A stretch of DNA of 9,290 nucleotides from Acidobacteriota bacterium (GTDB taxonomy: Bacteria; Acidobacteriota; Terriglobia; Acidoferrales; UBA7541), in assembly GCA_019239815.1 (NCBI GenBank), contig JAFAZL010000244.1, positions 1-9,290 of the forward strand, read 5' to 3'. Position numbers and translations under genes: made by a program. Shown one piece after another: positions 1 through 5,466 of this stretch (position 1 is the first letter of the stretch; each line of letters opens with the position of its first letter). Below the pieces are notes generated by a model. That model searched no databases, was not told the origin of the DNA, and worked only from the letters and a program-made list of their open reading frames with translations.

Positions 1-1341
1 GAATCTACCGCGCCAACTGCGGGCGTATCGACCTCCACAAAACATGTAGGGGCGCAGCACGTCGAAGATCCTGAGCCTCGAAGGACCACGCCCCAGCTTG
101 GCAAGATTTCAGACTCTACCGACGCCGACATTGAACCCGAATACGCCGAAGCTGAAAATGAATTCGCCGGCGAATCCGCCGACACCGATCCGAATCGCCC
201 CGTCCAAGTCGCCATCATCGGACGCCCGAACGTTGGTAAATCCACCCTTCTCAATCGCCTCGTCGGCGAGGAACGCTCCATCGTCTCCCCCATTCCCGGC
301 ACCACGATGGATTCGGTCGACACCGAAGTCGAGCACGACGGCCACTTCTACAATTTCATCGACACCGCCGGCATCCGCCGAAAAGGCAAAACGACGCTCG
401 TCGCCGAAAAGCTCAGCGTCGTCATGGCTCGCCGCGGACTCGAATGCGCCGACGTCGCGCTCCTCGTCGTCGACGCCGAGCAAGGCGTCACGCAAGGCGA
501 CGCGCAAATCGCCAATTACGCCGAGCAGTCCGGCCGCAGCGTCATCATCGTGATGAACAAATGGGATCTCGCCGTCGAAGCCGCGCGCAAAGCCGCCGAA
601 CGCTCTGCCGCAACAAGCAAAGGCCAAGCCCGGCGCGACGCCCATAATCGACGCGCCGAAGCCGCCGCGAAATACAGCACAACGGCCCAGTCCCGCGCGA
701 AATTCAAAGCAGGCGAAGCGCGCGCCGGCGCAAATCGTGCGAAACACGGCAAAGATGGTTCGCACAAAAGCGATTCGCGGGCACATTCGTACGCGGGCGC
801 AACACAAGGCGTCCACGGCTTCGGTGATCAAGACAAAAGCCGCCTGCTCTTTGATTACGAAAAGCTCGTCCGCGACAAACTCAAATTCCTGAGCTACGCC
901 CCGATCGTTTTTCTCTCCGCGAAAACCGGCGATCGCGCCAGCAAACTCTATCCGCTGATCGATCAAGTCGCCGCTGCGCGCCGCAAGCGCATCCCAACAC
1001 CCGAACTCAATCGATGGATCAAACAGGAAGTCGATCTCCAGCGCGGCACGACTCCGAAAGCGCGCCCCGTCAAAATCTATTACGTCGTGCAGGCGAAAAC
1101 CGCTCCGCCGACGTTCCTGCTCTTCACCAATCAAAAAAATCCGCTCCATTTCAGCTACGAACGCTTCCTCGAAAATCAACTGCGCGCCAAATGGGATTTC
1201 CCCGGCGCTCCGATCCGTTTCGTCCAGCGCCTCCGCAAAGCCGAGCGCGACACGCGCGAACCTCAATCCCGCGCCACCGAGCGAAGGCAACACGGCCCGC
1301 GCCTGATGCGCGAACACGAAACAAAAGAACTCGACGAGTGA
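1..1341 (+). CDS. der: Ribosome-assembly GTPase Der (EngA), C-terminal part, 5' truncated by window edge
   Basis: Frame 1 is open from the first base to TGA at 1339-1341, so the gene starts upstream; the first in-frame ATG (304-309 region) lies inside the GTPase core and is not the start. Der is a cytoplasmic tandem-G-domain GTPase needed for 50S ribosomal subunit maturation. Visible are the inter-domain linker (1-201, acidic toward its end), then G domain 2: P-loop GRPNVGKS (220-243), switch I PGTT (295-306), DTAG (361-372), NKWD (556-567) and SAK (916-924). The C-terminal KH-like domain follows (about 988-1265), with the typical H-x-Y/F-x-R-x-LEN pattern and a PIRF motif. G domain 1 is outside the window. 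Two things are odd: an extra stretch of about 87 residues rich in Ala, Lys and Arg between NKWD and SAK, and a linker of at least 67 residues. The short basic tail ends in an acidic patch. Family assignment is secure. Confidence 0.96.
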   Translation, partial: ESTAPTAGVSTSTKHVGAQHVEDPEPRRTTPQLGKISDSTDADIEPEYAEAENEFAGESADTDPNRPVQVAIIGRPNVGKSTLLNRLVGEERSIVSPIPGTTMDSVDTEVEHDGHFYNFIDTAGIRRKGKTTLVAEKLSVVMARRGLECADVALLVVDAEQGVTQGDAQIANYAEQSGRSVIIVMNKWDLAVEAARKAAERSAATSKGQARRDAHNRRAEAAAKYSTTAQSRAKFKAGEARAGANRAKHGKDGSHKSDSRAHSYAGATQGVHGFGDQDKSRLLFDYEKLVRDKLKFLSYAPIVFLSAKTGDRASKLYPLIDQVAAARRKRIPTPELNRWIKQEVDLQRGTTPKARPVKIYYVVQAKTAPPTFLLFTNQKNPLHFSYERFLENQLRAKWDFPGAPIRFVQRLRKAERDTREPQSRATERRQHGPRLMREHETKELDE

Positions 1342-1394
1342 GCCCTTGCGAACCAGGAAATTCAAGTCAGACTGGCGTTTAAAGGGCGGTACCG

Positions 1395-1422
1395 TTGACA
1401 GGGCGTAAATTTCGCCTAGGAT
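1395..1422 (+). promoter_or_regulatory. Sigma70-type promoter for merR and tRNA-Pro
   Basis: A perfect -35 TTGACA (1395-1400), a 16-bp spacer and a -10-like TAGGAT (1417-1422, 4 of 6 consensus bases) lie 54 bp after the der stop and 83 bp before the merR start. The spacer is one base short of ideal. The leader behind it contains a small GC-rich hairpin (TCCGG at 1451-1455 with CCGGA at 1461-1465). Prediction by eye only. Confidence 0.6.
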
Positions 1423-1505
1423 AAAAGAGACCCCGCCTCCCGATCGTGCCTCCGGCCGGTCCGGAAATAAGAATTTCGAGAGTGAATCGGAATTAGAGAA
1501 GACTG

Positions 1506-2042
1506 ATGAGCACTGCCACCGCACTGCAACCCGATCTCGACGACGAACGGCTGTATCGCATCGGCGAAGTCAGCCGGCTGTCGGATCTCAAGCCGTTCGT
1601 GCTGCGCTACTGGGAGACCGAGTTCCCTATGCTCGAGCCGGTGAAGAGCCCGAGCGGTCACCGCATGTATCGCCAGCAAGACGTCGACATGGTGTTCAAG
1701 ATCAAGCGGCTGCTCTACGACGAAGGATTTACGATCGCCGGCGCCCGGCGCCTTCTGCGCGAAGGCAATGGGGCGATCGGTGTCGAGCCATCGTCGCGCG
1801 TCGCTGCTGAAGGTTCGCACGCAGCTCACGCGAACCCTGCGGATCACTCACATCACACAGATGAGGCCGATTCCGCGAATCTCACTGCTCACGCATCGAG
1901 CGCCTCGCGCGCCGCCGCAGCGTCCCACGCACCCCGCGCCACAACCGAAAACGCCGCGGAGCTTCTGAACCGCAAGATGCTGCTCGACCTGCGCGATTCC
2001 CTGCGCGGCTTCTTGACCCTTCTCGAACGCCGGGGACAGTGA
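1506..2042 (+). CDS. MerR-family transcriptional regulator
   Basis: Small DNA-binding regulator of 178 residues. Residues about 16-87 form a MerR-type winged helix-turn-helix: it opens YRIGEVSRLSDLKP, continues with the LRYWETEF segment typical of MerR proteins found beside ihfA and tRNA-Pro in many bacteria, and ends RLLYDEGFTIAGARRLL. Residues about 90-155 are a low-complexity linker rich in Ala, His, Ser and Thr. The last 20-odd residues (MLLDLRDSLRGFLTLLERR) look like a short amphipathic or coiled-coil dimerisation helix. There is no Cys cluster of a metal sensor and no drug-binding domain, so no effector can be named. The ATG at 1506 follows a modest purine-rich stretch (AGAGAAG) and gives the normal N-terminus for the family. 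tRNA-Pro follows 153 bp downstream with no clear promoter of its own, so co-transcription is likely. Confidence 0.9.
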   Translation: MSTATALQPDLDDERLYRIGEVSRLSDLKPFVLRYWETEFPMLEPVKSPSGHRMYRQQDVDMVFKIKRLLYDEGFTIAGARRLLREGNGAIGVEPSSRVAAEGSHAAHANPADHSHHTDEADSANLTAHASSASRAAAASHAPRATTENAAELLNRKMLLDLRDSLRGFLTLLERRGQ

Positions 2043-2195
2043 TAACCTGACGTGGAGTCGCCCCAGCCGTACGGTGGGCGATTGCGAAGCATCGTTGCTG
2101 CGGATTCAAGCCTCACGCGCGGTTTCAAGCTTCGCTGTTTGGTCTGAAGTTTTGTTGTTCCGGTGTCGCCAAAACGGCGCTGGTTTTACCCCGGT

Positions 2196-2272
2196 CGGGA
2201 CGTAGCGCAGCCTGGTAGCGCGCACGCTTGGGGTGCGTGAGGTCGCTGGTTCAAATCCAGTCGTCCCGACCA
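2196..2272 (+). tRNA. tRNA-Pro (anticodon GGG)
   Basis: A complete 77-nt cloverleaf can be folded by hand. Acceptor stem: CGGGACG (2196-2202) with CGTCCCG (2262-2268), then discriminator A and an encoded CCA end (2270-2272). D stem: GCGC (2205-2208) with GCGC (2218-2221). Anticodon stem: CACGC (2223-2227) with GCGTG (2235-2239) around loop TTGGGGT, giving anticodon GGG at 2230-2232 and G at position 37. T stem: GCTGG (2245-2249) with CCAGT (2257-2261), one G-U pair, around TTCAAAT. GGG reads CCC and CCU proline codons. It lies behind merR, an arrangement also familiar in other bacterial phyla. Confidence 0.97.
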
Positions 2273-2308
2273 TCTTTTACTTCCTCAATTTCCCCGAACT
2301 CCGCCATC

Positions 2309-2326
2309 TTGGATGCGGGCATCCAA
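2309..2326. repeat. Short perfect inverted repeat between tRNA-Pro and the sigma factor gene
   Basis: TTGGATG (2309-2315), a CGGG loop and CATCCAA (2320-2326) form a 7-bp stem with a tetraloop. It lies 37 nt after the tRNA and just before the candidate sigma-factor promoter. The following bases are AAGGAAAATC, with no T tract, so it is not a classical Rho-independent terminator. It could be a tRNA 3'-end processing or termination hairpin, or an operator. Confidence 0.45.
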
Positions 2327-2335
2327 AGGAAAATC

Positions 2336-2362
2336 GGTCACAATCGGAGCCGACGATGCGTA
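2336..2362 (+). promoter_or_regulatory. Candidate ECF-type promoter of the sigma factor gene
   Basis: GGTCACA (2336-2342), exactly 16 bp, then CGTA (2359-2362). From memory, the consensus for the ECF41 group of SnoaL-containing sigma factors is TGTCACA-N16-CGTC, so one base differs in each box and the spacing is exact. Transcription would start near 2368, giving a leader of about 14 nt that still includes the GGGGA Shine-Dalgarno-like sequence at 2372-2376. This suggests self-activation by the sigma factor encoded immediately downstream. Confidence 0.45.
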
Positions 2363-2381
2363 ACACTTCACGGGGACGACC

Positions 2382-3368
2382 ATGATCGCGGATGTTGCTG
2401 ACCTCGAAGCTTACCGCAGAAACTTGACGGGGCATTGTTATCGGATGCTGGGTTCGGTGTTCGATGCGGACGACGCCGTGCAGGAAGCGATGATACGCGC
2501 TTGGCGGAGCCGAGATCAGTTCGATGGTCGATCGTCGATAAAGACATGGTTGTATCGAATCGCCACAAACGTCTGCCTGGACGAACTAAAGAACAGAAAG
2601 CGGCGCGCGCTGCCGATCGAGGAAGGCTCGCCCTCTCCGGGCGCGCCGAGGATGGAATCGCTGGTTCAGAATGCGAGCGAATATTGGATCGAACCGATCC
2701 TCGATGCGCAAGCGCTGCCCTCAGACTGCGATCCAGCGGAGCGCGCCATGCTTCGTCAGAGCATAAGATTGGCCTTTGTGGCCGCATTGCAGAATTTGGC
2801 GCCGAAACAGCGTGCGGCGCTCTTGCTGACGGAAGTGCTGGGATTCTCCGCCACAGAAACCGCTGACATCCTTGAAACCTCCGTGCCGTCAGTGAACAGC
2901 GCTCTCCAACGGGCACGTGCTGCGGTTGCGATACGCGATAACACGGAACCGTCTGAACTTTCTGAGAAGCAAAGACTGATGCTCGGCCGGTACGTTTCCG
3001 CGTTCGAACAATACGATGTAGACAAACTCGTGGGCTTAATGCGCGAAGACGTTACTTTTTCCATGCCTCCCTATTCGCTTTGGTTCCAAGGACCGGCCGA
3101 GATTCGAACGTGGATGCTGGGGCTGGGTTGCGGATGCCGAGGATCACGCCTGATACCCACGGCCGCGTGTGGATGGCCGGCGTTTGCGCAGTATCGTCCG
3201 AATCCGCAAGGGGGACATGACGCGTGGGCTTTGATCATTCTCGAGTTGGCAGGTGAGCGCATCACTGGGGTGACCTCATTTCTGAATACGGGCACGATCT
3301 TTCCCCGGTTCGATTTTCCTTTGAACCTTCGCCCTGATGCCGTTTCGCCACGTGGCGAACTACTCTAG
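2382..3368 (+). CDS. ECF-type RNA polymerase sigma factor with C-terminal SnoaL-like domain (SigG/TIGR02960-like)
   Basis: Alternative sigma factor of 328 residues, far longer than a minimal ECF factor (about 180-200). Residues about 8-75 are sigma region 2, with the [18 protein letters not shown] and [15 protein letters not shown] segments. The linker holds [12 protein letters not shown], resembling the WLEP-type linker of SigG-like factors. Residues about 130-188 are region 4, with a helix-turn-helix around [21 protein letters not shown]. Residues about 200-310 are a SnoaL/NTF2-like domain ([14 protein letters not shown], then PAFAQYRP), which in related ECF41 factors tunes activity in place of a separate anti-sigma factor. 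ATG at 2382 follows GGGGA at 2372-2376. No anti-sigma gene is adjacent; the neighbouring DoxX and DUF4287 genes are convergent. The exact ECF group (ECF41, SigG or SigJ-like) is uncertain, but the family is clear. Confidence 0.93.
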   Translation: MIADVADLEAYRRNLTGHCYRMLGSVFDADDAVQEAMIRAWRSRDQFDGRSSIKTWLYRIATNVCLDELKNRKRRALPIEEGSPSPGAPRMESLVQNASEYWIEPILDAQALPSDCDPAERAMLRQSIRLAFVAALQNLAPKQRAALLLTEVLGFSATETADILETSVPSVNSALQRARAAVAIRDNTEPSELSEKQRLMLGRYVSAFEQYDVDKLVGLMREDVTFSMPPYSLWFQGPAEIRTWMLGLGCGCRGSRLIPTAACGWPAFAQYRPNPQGGHDAWALIILELAGERITGVTSFLNTGTIFPRFDFPLNLRPDAVSPRGELL

Positions 3369-3568
3369 CTTTTGCGTCCTTTGAACGTCGCGTAGATCGC
3401 CATGGCATGACCGTGGCCAAGCCCAAAGTCTTTCTTTAGCCAGTTCACGATGGCCATGGCCTTTACGCTCGGCTCCATCAAGCCCTTCTCTCTCGCCAAT
3501 TTCTTGAAGTCATCGGGAGTCTTTCCGGTCTTCGTCTTGATGTTGTCAATGTACGCTTGAAAGGACAT
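3365..3568 (-). CDS. DUF4287 domain-containing small protein
   Basis: A 67-residue protein that matches the DUF4287 family from memory: [21 protein letters not shown] at the start, a central [20 protein letters not shown] motif and a basic end. Full length for the stand-alone form; the biochemical function of the family is not known to me. No signal peptide or membrane segment is visible, so it is probably cytoplasmic. ATG at 3566-3568 is preceded by a perfect AGGAGG (3579-3584) about 10 nt upstream. That Shine-Dalgarno overlaps the TAG stop of the upstream DoxX gene (3583-3585), so the two genes are probably translationally linked in one operon. Its TAG stop overlaps the convergent sigma gene's stop in the palindrome CTAG (3365-3368). 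Confidence 0.88.
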   Translation of the reverse strand: MSFQAYIDNIKTKTGKTPDDFKKLAREKGLMEPSVKAMAIVNWLKKDFGLGHGHAMAIYATFKGRKS

Positions 3569-3582
3569 GAGTTGAGTTCCTC

Positions 3583-4023
3583 CTAAGAATTGGCCCGAAA
3601 GAGTGTGACTTCGAGGCGTCGATCACATAGGGCCGAGGATGACCAAACAAGGACGGCAAGCAGGATGGGAAAGACAACGTTGAAGACCGGTGTGCCAGCC
3701 CGCACGTTGCTGGCAACTGCTCCGCCGAGATAGCCCGTAAGAAGGATCGCGCCCAACACCGTCGTTCGCGGGATGACGAACAAAGCCGTGGAGATCAGCA
3801 GAGTTACACCAATGCCGACGATCGTCGACTCGGGATAACCGAGCTGGAGCGTTGCCTGCACCACGAAAGGCGGCTTGAACAGCTTCATGGTTCCGTCCAT
3901 AAGCAGGAAGAGAACTGGGAGCGTCTTCAGGACGCGTCCTGTCCACAGACGGGGCTTGGAAATGCTTAGTGCAGTTGCATCGATCATGCGTGTCTCCCAA
4001 AGTGAGATTGAAGGTGCGGCCAT
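3583..4023 (-). CDS. DoxX-like family membrane protein
   Basis: A 146-residue integral membrane protein with four hydrophobic segments, at about residues 32-48, 66-86, 88-107 and 112-130, matching DoxX-like proteins. After the LWTGRVLKTLPVLFLLMDGTMKLF segment come FVVQATLQLGYPE and a GTPVFNVVFPILLAVLVW last helix. DoxX-type proteins sit in the cytoplasmic membrane; roles in quinone-linked redox or stress responses have been proposed, but no substrate can be named here. Two starts are plausible. ATG at 4021-4023 has AAGGAG 10 nt upstream (4034-4039); Met13 (3985-3987) has GGGAG about 6 nt upstream, and conserved sequence begins only after it. The stop is 14 nt before the DUF4287 start, so this is the first gene of a two-gene operon. 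No convincing sigma70 promoter was found upstream. Confidence 0.88.
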   Translation of the reverse strand: MAAPSISLWETRMIDATALSISKPRLWTGRVLKTLPVLFLLMDGTMKLFKPPFVVQATLQLGYPESTIVGIGVTLLISTALFVIPRTTVLGAILLTGYLGGAVASNVRAGTPVFNVVFPILLAVLVWSSSALCDRRLEVTLFRANS

Positions 4024-4145
4024 GGGTTATGTTCTCCTTATGAATCTTAGACTGGCGGCGCCGATCAAACTCATCGCTCTGAAGAGAAAATTCTTCAAAT
4101 ATCTTTAGGGTCAGGAATTACCAATTAGTGCAAAAATGCTCATCG

Positions 4146-4170
4146 GATCGGGGAAGCAGGGCCCGCGATC
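4146..4170 (-). terminator. Possible hairpin downstream of the iclR-family gene
   Basis: Read on the minus strand, GATCG, a bulged C, then GGG pair with CCC and CGATC across an 8-nt loop, giving an 8-bp stem with a single bulge. A run of five T on that strand (4132-4136) lies about 10 nt beyond the stem, too far for a textbook terminator. It is 124 bp past the stop of the IclR-family gene. Its role as transcript end is uncertain. Confidence 0.25.
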
Positions 4171-4293
4171 TATCTTCCGGCGAGTTCAGTTCAAGAATCC
4201 CTACACCATCGGCATCCTCGGCGAATGTTTGACGAGTCGTGGACGGATTGGAGGTAGTGAACATTCATCTCGTTCAATACCCTTCGAATTAGA

Positions 4294-5148
4294 TCACTCT
4301 CGTTTTGAGGCGGGTTTAGCGACGCGTTCTGTCTTTGCTGCAATCGGCGTCTGAGGCGCGCGAATCATTTTCGTTGGCTGATGGCCGAGCTGGGCGGAGA
4401 TTTTCAGGCCGGCTTCGCGGATCAGGGGAGCAAGTTGTCGGAGGCGGGCGGTGGACATGCGGACCGCGGGGCCGGTGACGCTGAGGCTGGCGTTGACTGC
4501 GCCGGAATGATCCCAGATGGGAGCGGCGATGCAGCGAATGTGCAGTTCGTGCTCCTCAAGGTCGCATGCGAAGCCATTTTTTTGGGTGCGATGGAGTTCC
4601 GCGTTCAGCTCCTGGAGGTTGCTGACGGTATTTTCGGTGAAGCGCTTGAACTCGATCTGATCAAAAACTTTCTCGCGCTCGGGGTCTGGAAGATAGGCTA
4701 GGAGAATCTTGCCGACGGCGGTGCAGTACAGAGGAATTGTGGCGCCAATGCGAGAGTGGATGCGAAGCGGTTCGGGAGAATCTAGCTTTTCGACGTAGAC
4801 CGCCGAGAGACCGTGGCGAACGGTGAGATGCACGGTTTCGCGGGTGTGATGATTCAGTTCCTGGAGATGCGGCAGGCTGACAGTTCGCACGTCAAGCTGG
4901 CCGCGTGCGGCTTGGCCGAGAGAGACACAAGCGGTTCCCAGATGGTAGACGCCAGCGGCATCGCACCTGAGAAAGGCCGCGGACTCCAGGTTGACGAGGA
5001 ACCGGTGCACGGTGCTAACTGGCAGACTGGTGAGCCTAGCGACATCGGAAGCTGACAGACCGCTCTCTTCCCGAGCAAAGAGACCAAGCAAGCGAAGACC
5101 GCGTTGAAGAGAGGTAATGGTATAGGTGCGAGTACCCGCAGCGGACAT
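4294..5148 (-). CDS. IclR-family transcriptional regulator
   Basis: 284-residue regulator. Residues about 8-75 are the IclR winged helix-turn-helix: YTITSLQRGLRLLGLF opens it, and LSASDVARLTSLPVSTVHRFL carries the recognition helix. Residues about 85-250 form the effector-binding (GAF-like) domain, with PLYCTAVGKILLAYL and the signature segment RCIAAPIWDHSGAVNASLSV. A tail of about 30 residues rich in Lys, Arg, Pro and Ala follows and is longer than usual. IclR proteins bind DNA as dimers or tetramers and usually control catabolic genes, often the divergent neighbour. Here that neighbour is the Oar-like receptor at 5467, 318 bp away. ATG at 5146-5148 has GGGGAG only 3-4 nt upstream, a tight spacing, but no other start gives an intact HTH domain. 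The effector cannot be read from the sequence. Confidence 0.94.
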   Translation of the reverse strand: MSAAGTRTYTITSLQRGLRLLGLFAREESGLSASDVARLTSLPVSTVHRFLVNLESAAFLRCDAAGVYHLGTACVSLGQAARGQLDVRTVSLPHLQELNHHTRETVHLTVRHGLSAVYVEKLDSPEPLRIHSRIGATIPLYCTAVGKILLAYLPDPEREKVFDQIEFKRFTENTVSNLQELNAELHRTQKNGFACDLEEHELHIRCIAAPIWDHSGAVNASLSVTGPAVRMSTARLRQLAPLIREAGLKISAQLGHQPTKMIRAPQTPIAAKTERVAKPASKRE

Positions 5149-5161
5149 AAACTCCCCGATG

Positions 5162-5179
5162 CTTCCCGGGGACGGGAAG
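5162..5179 (-). repeat. Inverted repeat in the leader of the IclR-family gene
   Basis: CTTCCCG (5162-5168) and CGGGAAG (5173-5179) form a perfect 7-bp stem around a 4-base loop, 14 bp upstream of the IclR start codon. It could be an autoregulatory operator or an mRNA hairpin next to the ribosome binding site. Confidence 0.45.
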
Positions 5180-5297
5180 GCAAATAGTAAAAACGAATAT
5201 CACCCAGCGAAAATATATATAACGAAAACCTTGTATAAATCCAGCGCCTGACTATCTTGAGCGGAGCCCTCGAACGCAAAAGAGCATTAAATGAGTA

Positions 5298-5327
5298 TTG
5301 ACACGATTTAAAAGCGTAGTGTATAAC
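5298..5327 (+). promoter_or_regulatory. Sigma70-type promoter of the Oar-like receptor gene
   Basis: Perfect -35 TTGACA (5298-5303), an 18-bp spacer and -10 TATAAC (5322-5327, 5 of 6 consensus bases). Transcription would start near 5334, leaving a leader of roughly 130 nt that contains the ACTTTCACC repeats and the 12-bp inverted repeat. This is the best promoter match in the window. Confidence 0.72.
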
Positions 5328-5340
5328 GCGCGCAACGTGC

Positions 5341-5370
5341 ACTTTCACCCCGCAGTATGCAACTTTCACC
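5341..5370 (+). repeat. Direct repeat ACTTTCACC x2, 21 bp apart (candidate operator)
   Basis: The 9-mer ACTTTCACC occurs at 5341-5349 and again at 5362-5370, exactly 21 bp (two helical turns) apart, each preceded by GC or GCA. Both copies lie just downstream of the predicted transcription start. Helical phasing suggests cooperative binding of a dimeric regulator, most simply the divergent IclR-family protein. Confidence 0.5.
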
Positions 5371-5378
5371 TGATGAAA
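5364..5378. promoter_or_regulatory. 15-bp dyad TTTCA-N5-TGAAA (candidate operator)
   Basis: TTTCA (5364-5368), CCTGA, TGAAA (5374-5378). It overlaps the second ACTTTCACC copy and the left arm of the 12-bp inverted repeat. Its size suits a dimeric winged helix-turn-helix protein. Binding by the adjacent IclR-family regulator is inferred from position only. Confidence 0.4.
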
Positions 5379-5407
5379 CCAAGCCGATTTTGGCGGGTTT
5401 CATCAGG
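5369..5407. repeat. 12-bp perfect inverted repeat in the receptor leader
   Basis: CCTGATGAAACC (5369-5380) and GGTTTCATCAGG (5396-5407) are exact reverse complements separated by 15 bases. In RNA this is a stable 12-bp stem-loop about 50 nt before the ribosome binding site; in DNA it is a widely spaced operator-like pair carrying the same TTTCA(C/T)C core as the direct repeats. No T tract follows, so it is not a simple terminator. Confidence 0.75.
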
Positions 5408-5466
5408 CCAGGCTAGGAAAACAAAAACCGAGAGTTTTCGCGACACGCGCTCGAAAGGAGACCTGT

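Larger units (their letters stand above)
5149..5466. promoter_or_regulatory. Divergent intergenic regulatory region between the IclR-family gene and the Oar-like receptor gene
   Basis: 318 bp without a credible gene, AT-rich in its middle. From left to right it holds a hairpin next to the iclR start (5162-5179), an AT-rich stretch with CGAAAAT (5208-5214) and CGAAAAC (5223-5229) as a 15-bp-spaced repeat around TATATATAA, a strong plus-strand promoter (5298-5327), ACTTTCACC direct repeats, a dyad and a 12-bp inverted repeat (5341-5407), and the receptor's Shine-Dalgarno AAGGAG (5455-5460). The minus-strand promoter of the IclR gene presumably lies in the 5180-5250 AT-rich part, but I see no canonical -35/-10 pair there. 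Confidence 0.7.

Noticed and set aside
109..1524. Long 471-codon open frame on the minus strand opposite der
   Set aside because: It mirrors der, whose codon use rarely creates antisense stops. The translation is compositionally odd, matches no family I know, and runs through the der stop and the merR promoter.
2161..2190. Rho-independent terminator between merR and tRNA-Pro
   Set aside because: CGCC/GGCG gives only four solid pairs before mismatches and wobbles, and the T run is just four bases and only 9 bp before the tRNA.
3875..4108. 77-codon plus-strand open frame opposite the DoxX start
   Set aside because: It is mostly antisense to the DoxX N-terminus, has no recognisable domain, and no convincing Shine-Dalgarno was found.
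4136..4354. 72-codon plus-strand open frame in the intergenic region as a real gene
   Set aside because: It overlaps the end of the IclR gene on the other strand, has no Shine-Dalgarno and only one short loosely family-like stretch; kept only as a low-interest finding.
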